The notes under the pieces are model-generated. The model saw only the letters and a list, made by a program, of their open reading frames with translations, was not told the origin of the DNA and made no database searches. Positions 14,690 through 17,089 of a DNA stretch of 17,089 bases are shown here, one piece after another. This stretch comes from an uncultured Erysipelotrichaceae bacterium (GTDB lineage Bacteria > Bacillota_I > Bacilli_A > Erysipelotrichales > Erysipelotrichaceae). Numbering within the stretch: position 1 is the stretch's first letter; every line of letters begins with the position of its first letter. Location: the NCBI GenBank assembly GCA_902784015.1, contig CACZTC010000122.1, forward strand, positions 1 to 17,089, read 5' to 3'. Position numbers and translations under genes: made by a program.

Positions 14690-15888
14690 ATGAGTAATAC
14701 AAAAAGTAAAAAACATTTCATTCTAGCTATGCCGGTAGGGGCTAATCTATGGATTCATATATGTATAGTAGCTTTAAGTATTTTTGGAACTGTTATGATA
14801 GGCAGCGCTAGTATGGGTTTAGTAGTTGGTGATAATAAATATCTTTTGTTTACAGTTATTAAACAGATAATATTTGTTATTGCGGGCTATATTGCGATGG
14901 CAGTTTTGGCTAATAAATTTACTATTAATAGCCTTAAGAAGAAAAGCTTTTTAATAGTTATTGGAATTACATTTGCTGCTTTATTAGCTTGCTTACTGTT
15001 TGAAGGAGTAGATGGCTCACAGGCGTGGTTGCGTTTTTCTATCTTAGGTCAAGAAGTAACAATTCAACCTTCAGAATTTGCGAAAATAACTTCTATTCTG
15101 GTTGTTGCTGCATATTTAGGTGATGTAAAAAAGAGATTTGAACATAGTCGAAGTCTATTTTTGCCACCATTACTTATTTTATTGGGCATTTTTGCAGTGG
15201 TATTACTATTTCAAAGTGACTTTGGTTCAGCTATGATTATTTTCTTAATATCTTGTATATGTATTTTGATACCTAATCATGATCAACTTAGAGGTCTACA
15301 AATTACATTAAAAGTATTATTTTGGATATTTTTACCTTTAGCTATTTTTATATTGACTCCTTCTGGTGAAAAATTTATTAATATGTTACCTATTAAGCAA
15401 TACCAAAAGGATCGATTCTTAGCTGCATTTAATCCTTTCAATGATAAATATAATACTGGTTATCAATTAGTTAATAGTCTTATCTCTTTTGCTAGTGGCG
15501 GTTTTCTAGGTAGTGGCTTTGGAACTTCAATTAGAAAATATACAAATTTTCCTGCAGCTAATACAGATTATATTTTAGCTATATTAGTAGAAGAATTAGG
15601 CTTTGCGGGTTTCTTTGCTTTAATGGCTTTATATGGTGTTATACTTTTCCAATTATTAAAATATGCTTCTAGAATGCAAAATGAAAGAGGCAAGATAATT
15701 CTAGTTGGTACTGCTATGTATTTATTAATCCATATGATATTTAATATTGGTGGCGTAACAGGCTTAATACCATTAACTGGTGTACCATTATTAATGATTA
15801 GCTCTGGTGGTAGTGCGACTATGGCATTTATGGCTTGCTTAGGAATCTCACAAGCAGTTATTTCAGCTAAAGAAAGAGGCGAAATTAA

Positions 15889-15892
<4 letters not shown>
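14690..15892 (+). CDS. ftsW: SEDS peptidoglycan glycosyltransferase, FtsW type
   Basis: The 400-residue polytopic membrane protein has about ten hydrophobic segments and belongs to the SEDS family, which polymerises lipid II. RFSILGQEVTIQPSEFAK, QSDFGSAMI, the GYQLVNSLISFASGG loop, NTDYILAILVEELGFAG and GVTGLIPLTGVPLLMISSGGS are the family landmarks. Asp293 in NTDY matches the essential catalytic aspartate (usually in HTDF). The last block and the rsmD-coaD context favour septal FtsW over RodA, but the two are hard to separate by eye. The start ATG lacks a ribosome binding site. The gene ends in a 4-nt ATGA overlap with rsmD. Its usual transpeptidase partner is not in the window. Confidence 0.88.
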
Positions 15893-16928
<1,036 letters not shown>

Positions 16929-16953
16929 AATAATATAAAAAGTAATGAAGCAT

Positions 16954-16982
16954 AAGCTCCCTTAATTAATAGGGAGCTTTTT
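16954..16982 (+). terminator. Intrinsic terminator of ftsW-rsmD-coaD
   Basis: Perfect 9-bp arms (16954-16962 AAGCTCCCT and 16971-16979 AGGGAGCTT) enclose an 8-nt AT loop and are followed by TTT. The final Ts are shared with the first bases of the upstream CIRCE element. Confidence 0.85.
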
Positions 16983-17007
16983 AGCACTTATCTATTGACA
17001 GTGCTAA
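16981..17007 (+). promoter_or_regulatory. CIRCE operator 1 (HrcA binding site)
   Basis: TTAGCACTT-N9-CAGTGCTAA matches the CIRCE consensus TTAGCACTC-N9-GAGTGCTAA at 16 of 18 arm positions with exact spacing. It overlaps the -35 hexamer (16995-17000), so bound HrcA would block RNA polymerase. Confidence 0.88.
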
Positions 17008-17023
17008 AAGTGTGATGTATTAT
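16995..17023 (+). promoter_or_regulatory. Sigma-A promoter of the hrcA operon
   Basis: A perfect TTGACA (16995-17000) and TATTAT (17018-17023) are separated by exactly 17 nt. The start of transcription is predicted near 17030, within the second CIRCE. This is the clearest promoter in the window. Confidence 0.85.
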
Positions 17024-17024
17024 A

Positions 17025-17051
17025 TTAGCAGCCATTCTTTTAGAGTGCTAA
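17025..17051 (+). promoter_or_regulatory. CIRCE operator 2 (HrcA binding site)
   Basis: TTAGCAGCC-N9-GAGTGCTAA: the right arm is perfect, the left arm has two mismatches, and the spacing is exact. It covers the predicted start of transcription and precedes the AAGGGGG ribosome binding site of hrcA. Confidence 0.88.
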
Positions 17052-17062
17052 AGGGGGTGTTT

Positions 17063-17089
17063 ATGCTTACACCAAGAAGAATAGAAATA
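17063..17089 (+). CDS. hrcA: Heat-inducible transcription repressor HrcA, N-terminal fragment
   Basis: Only nine codons are visible (MLTPRRIEI), but they match the usual HrcA N-terminus leading into the winged helix. The ATG is preceded by AAGGGGG (17050-17056) at good spacing and by two CIRCE operators, the autoregulatory sites of hrcA-grpE-dnaK operons. HrcA represses chaperone genes and is kept active by GroEL. The rest of the gene, and probably grpE-dnaK-dnaJ, lies beyond the window. Confidence 0.85.

Overview
The window is an AT-rich (roughly 30% GC by eye) bacterial chromosome segment carrying only housekeeping genes in a Firmicutes arrangement. DnaB and DnaI are of the Bacillus initiation and helicase-loading type. 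RNase J, HrcA/CIRCE, a type-2-like peptide deformylase and the polA-mutM-coaE-dnaB-dnaI order all point to Bacillota. TGA is used as an ordinary stop (ATGA overlaps at mutM/coaE, dnaB/dnaI and ftsW/rsmD), so this is not the mycoplasma genetic code. The base composition, short leaders and gene order suggest the Erysipelotrichia or a related low-GC gut lineage. That placement is inference.

Layout. (1) 1-480: 3' part of radC. (2) 502-7592: one tightly coupled plus-strand run: a ZnuA-like lipoprotein that has lost its metal ligands, then polA, mutM, coaE, dnaB and dnaI, with junctions that overlap by 1-11 nt or are 1 nt apart. It joins repair DNA synthesis, 8-oxoG repair, CoA synthesis and replication initiation. 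(3) 7650-10057: pfkA-pyk, the committing and final ATP-yielding steps of glycolysis, closed by a hairpin shared with the convergent gene. (4) 13609 down to 10074 (minus): rnjA with its own terminator, then a soluble TPR-GGDEF diguanylate cyclase-like gene. (5) 13719-14039: a MazG-like nucleotide pyrophosphohydrolase, convergent with def (minus, 14608-14042). (6) 14690-16928: ftsW-rsmD-coaD, ending in a strong terminator. (7) 16981-17089: a sigma-A promoter with two CIRCE operators and the first nine codons of hrcA.

No tRNA, rRNA, CRISPR array, insertion sequence, phage gene or long repeat was seen. The longest gene-free stretch is about 110 nt, so no gene-free region exceeds 300 bases. I found no clearly new multi-gene system. 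The most unusual items are the ligand-less ZnuA-fold lipoprotein heading the polA operon, the repeated pattern of -10 boxes sitting directly on the ribosome binding site or start codon (very short or leaderless mRNAs), the asparagine replacing a catalytic arginine in PfkA, the TPR-GGDEF protein, and the two CIRCE sites at hrcA.
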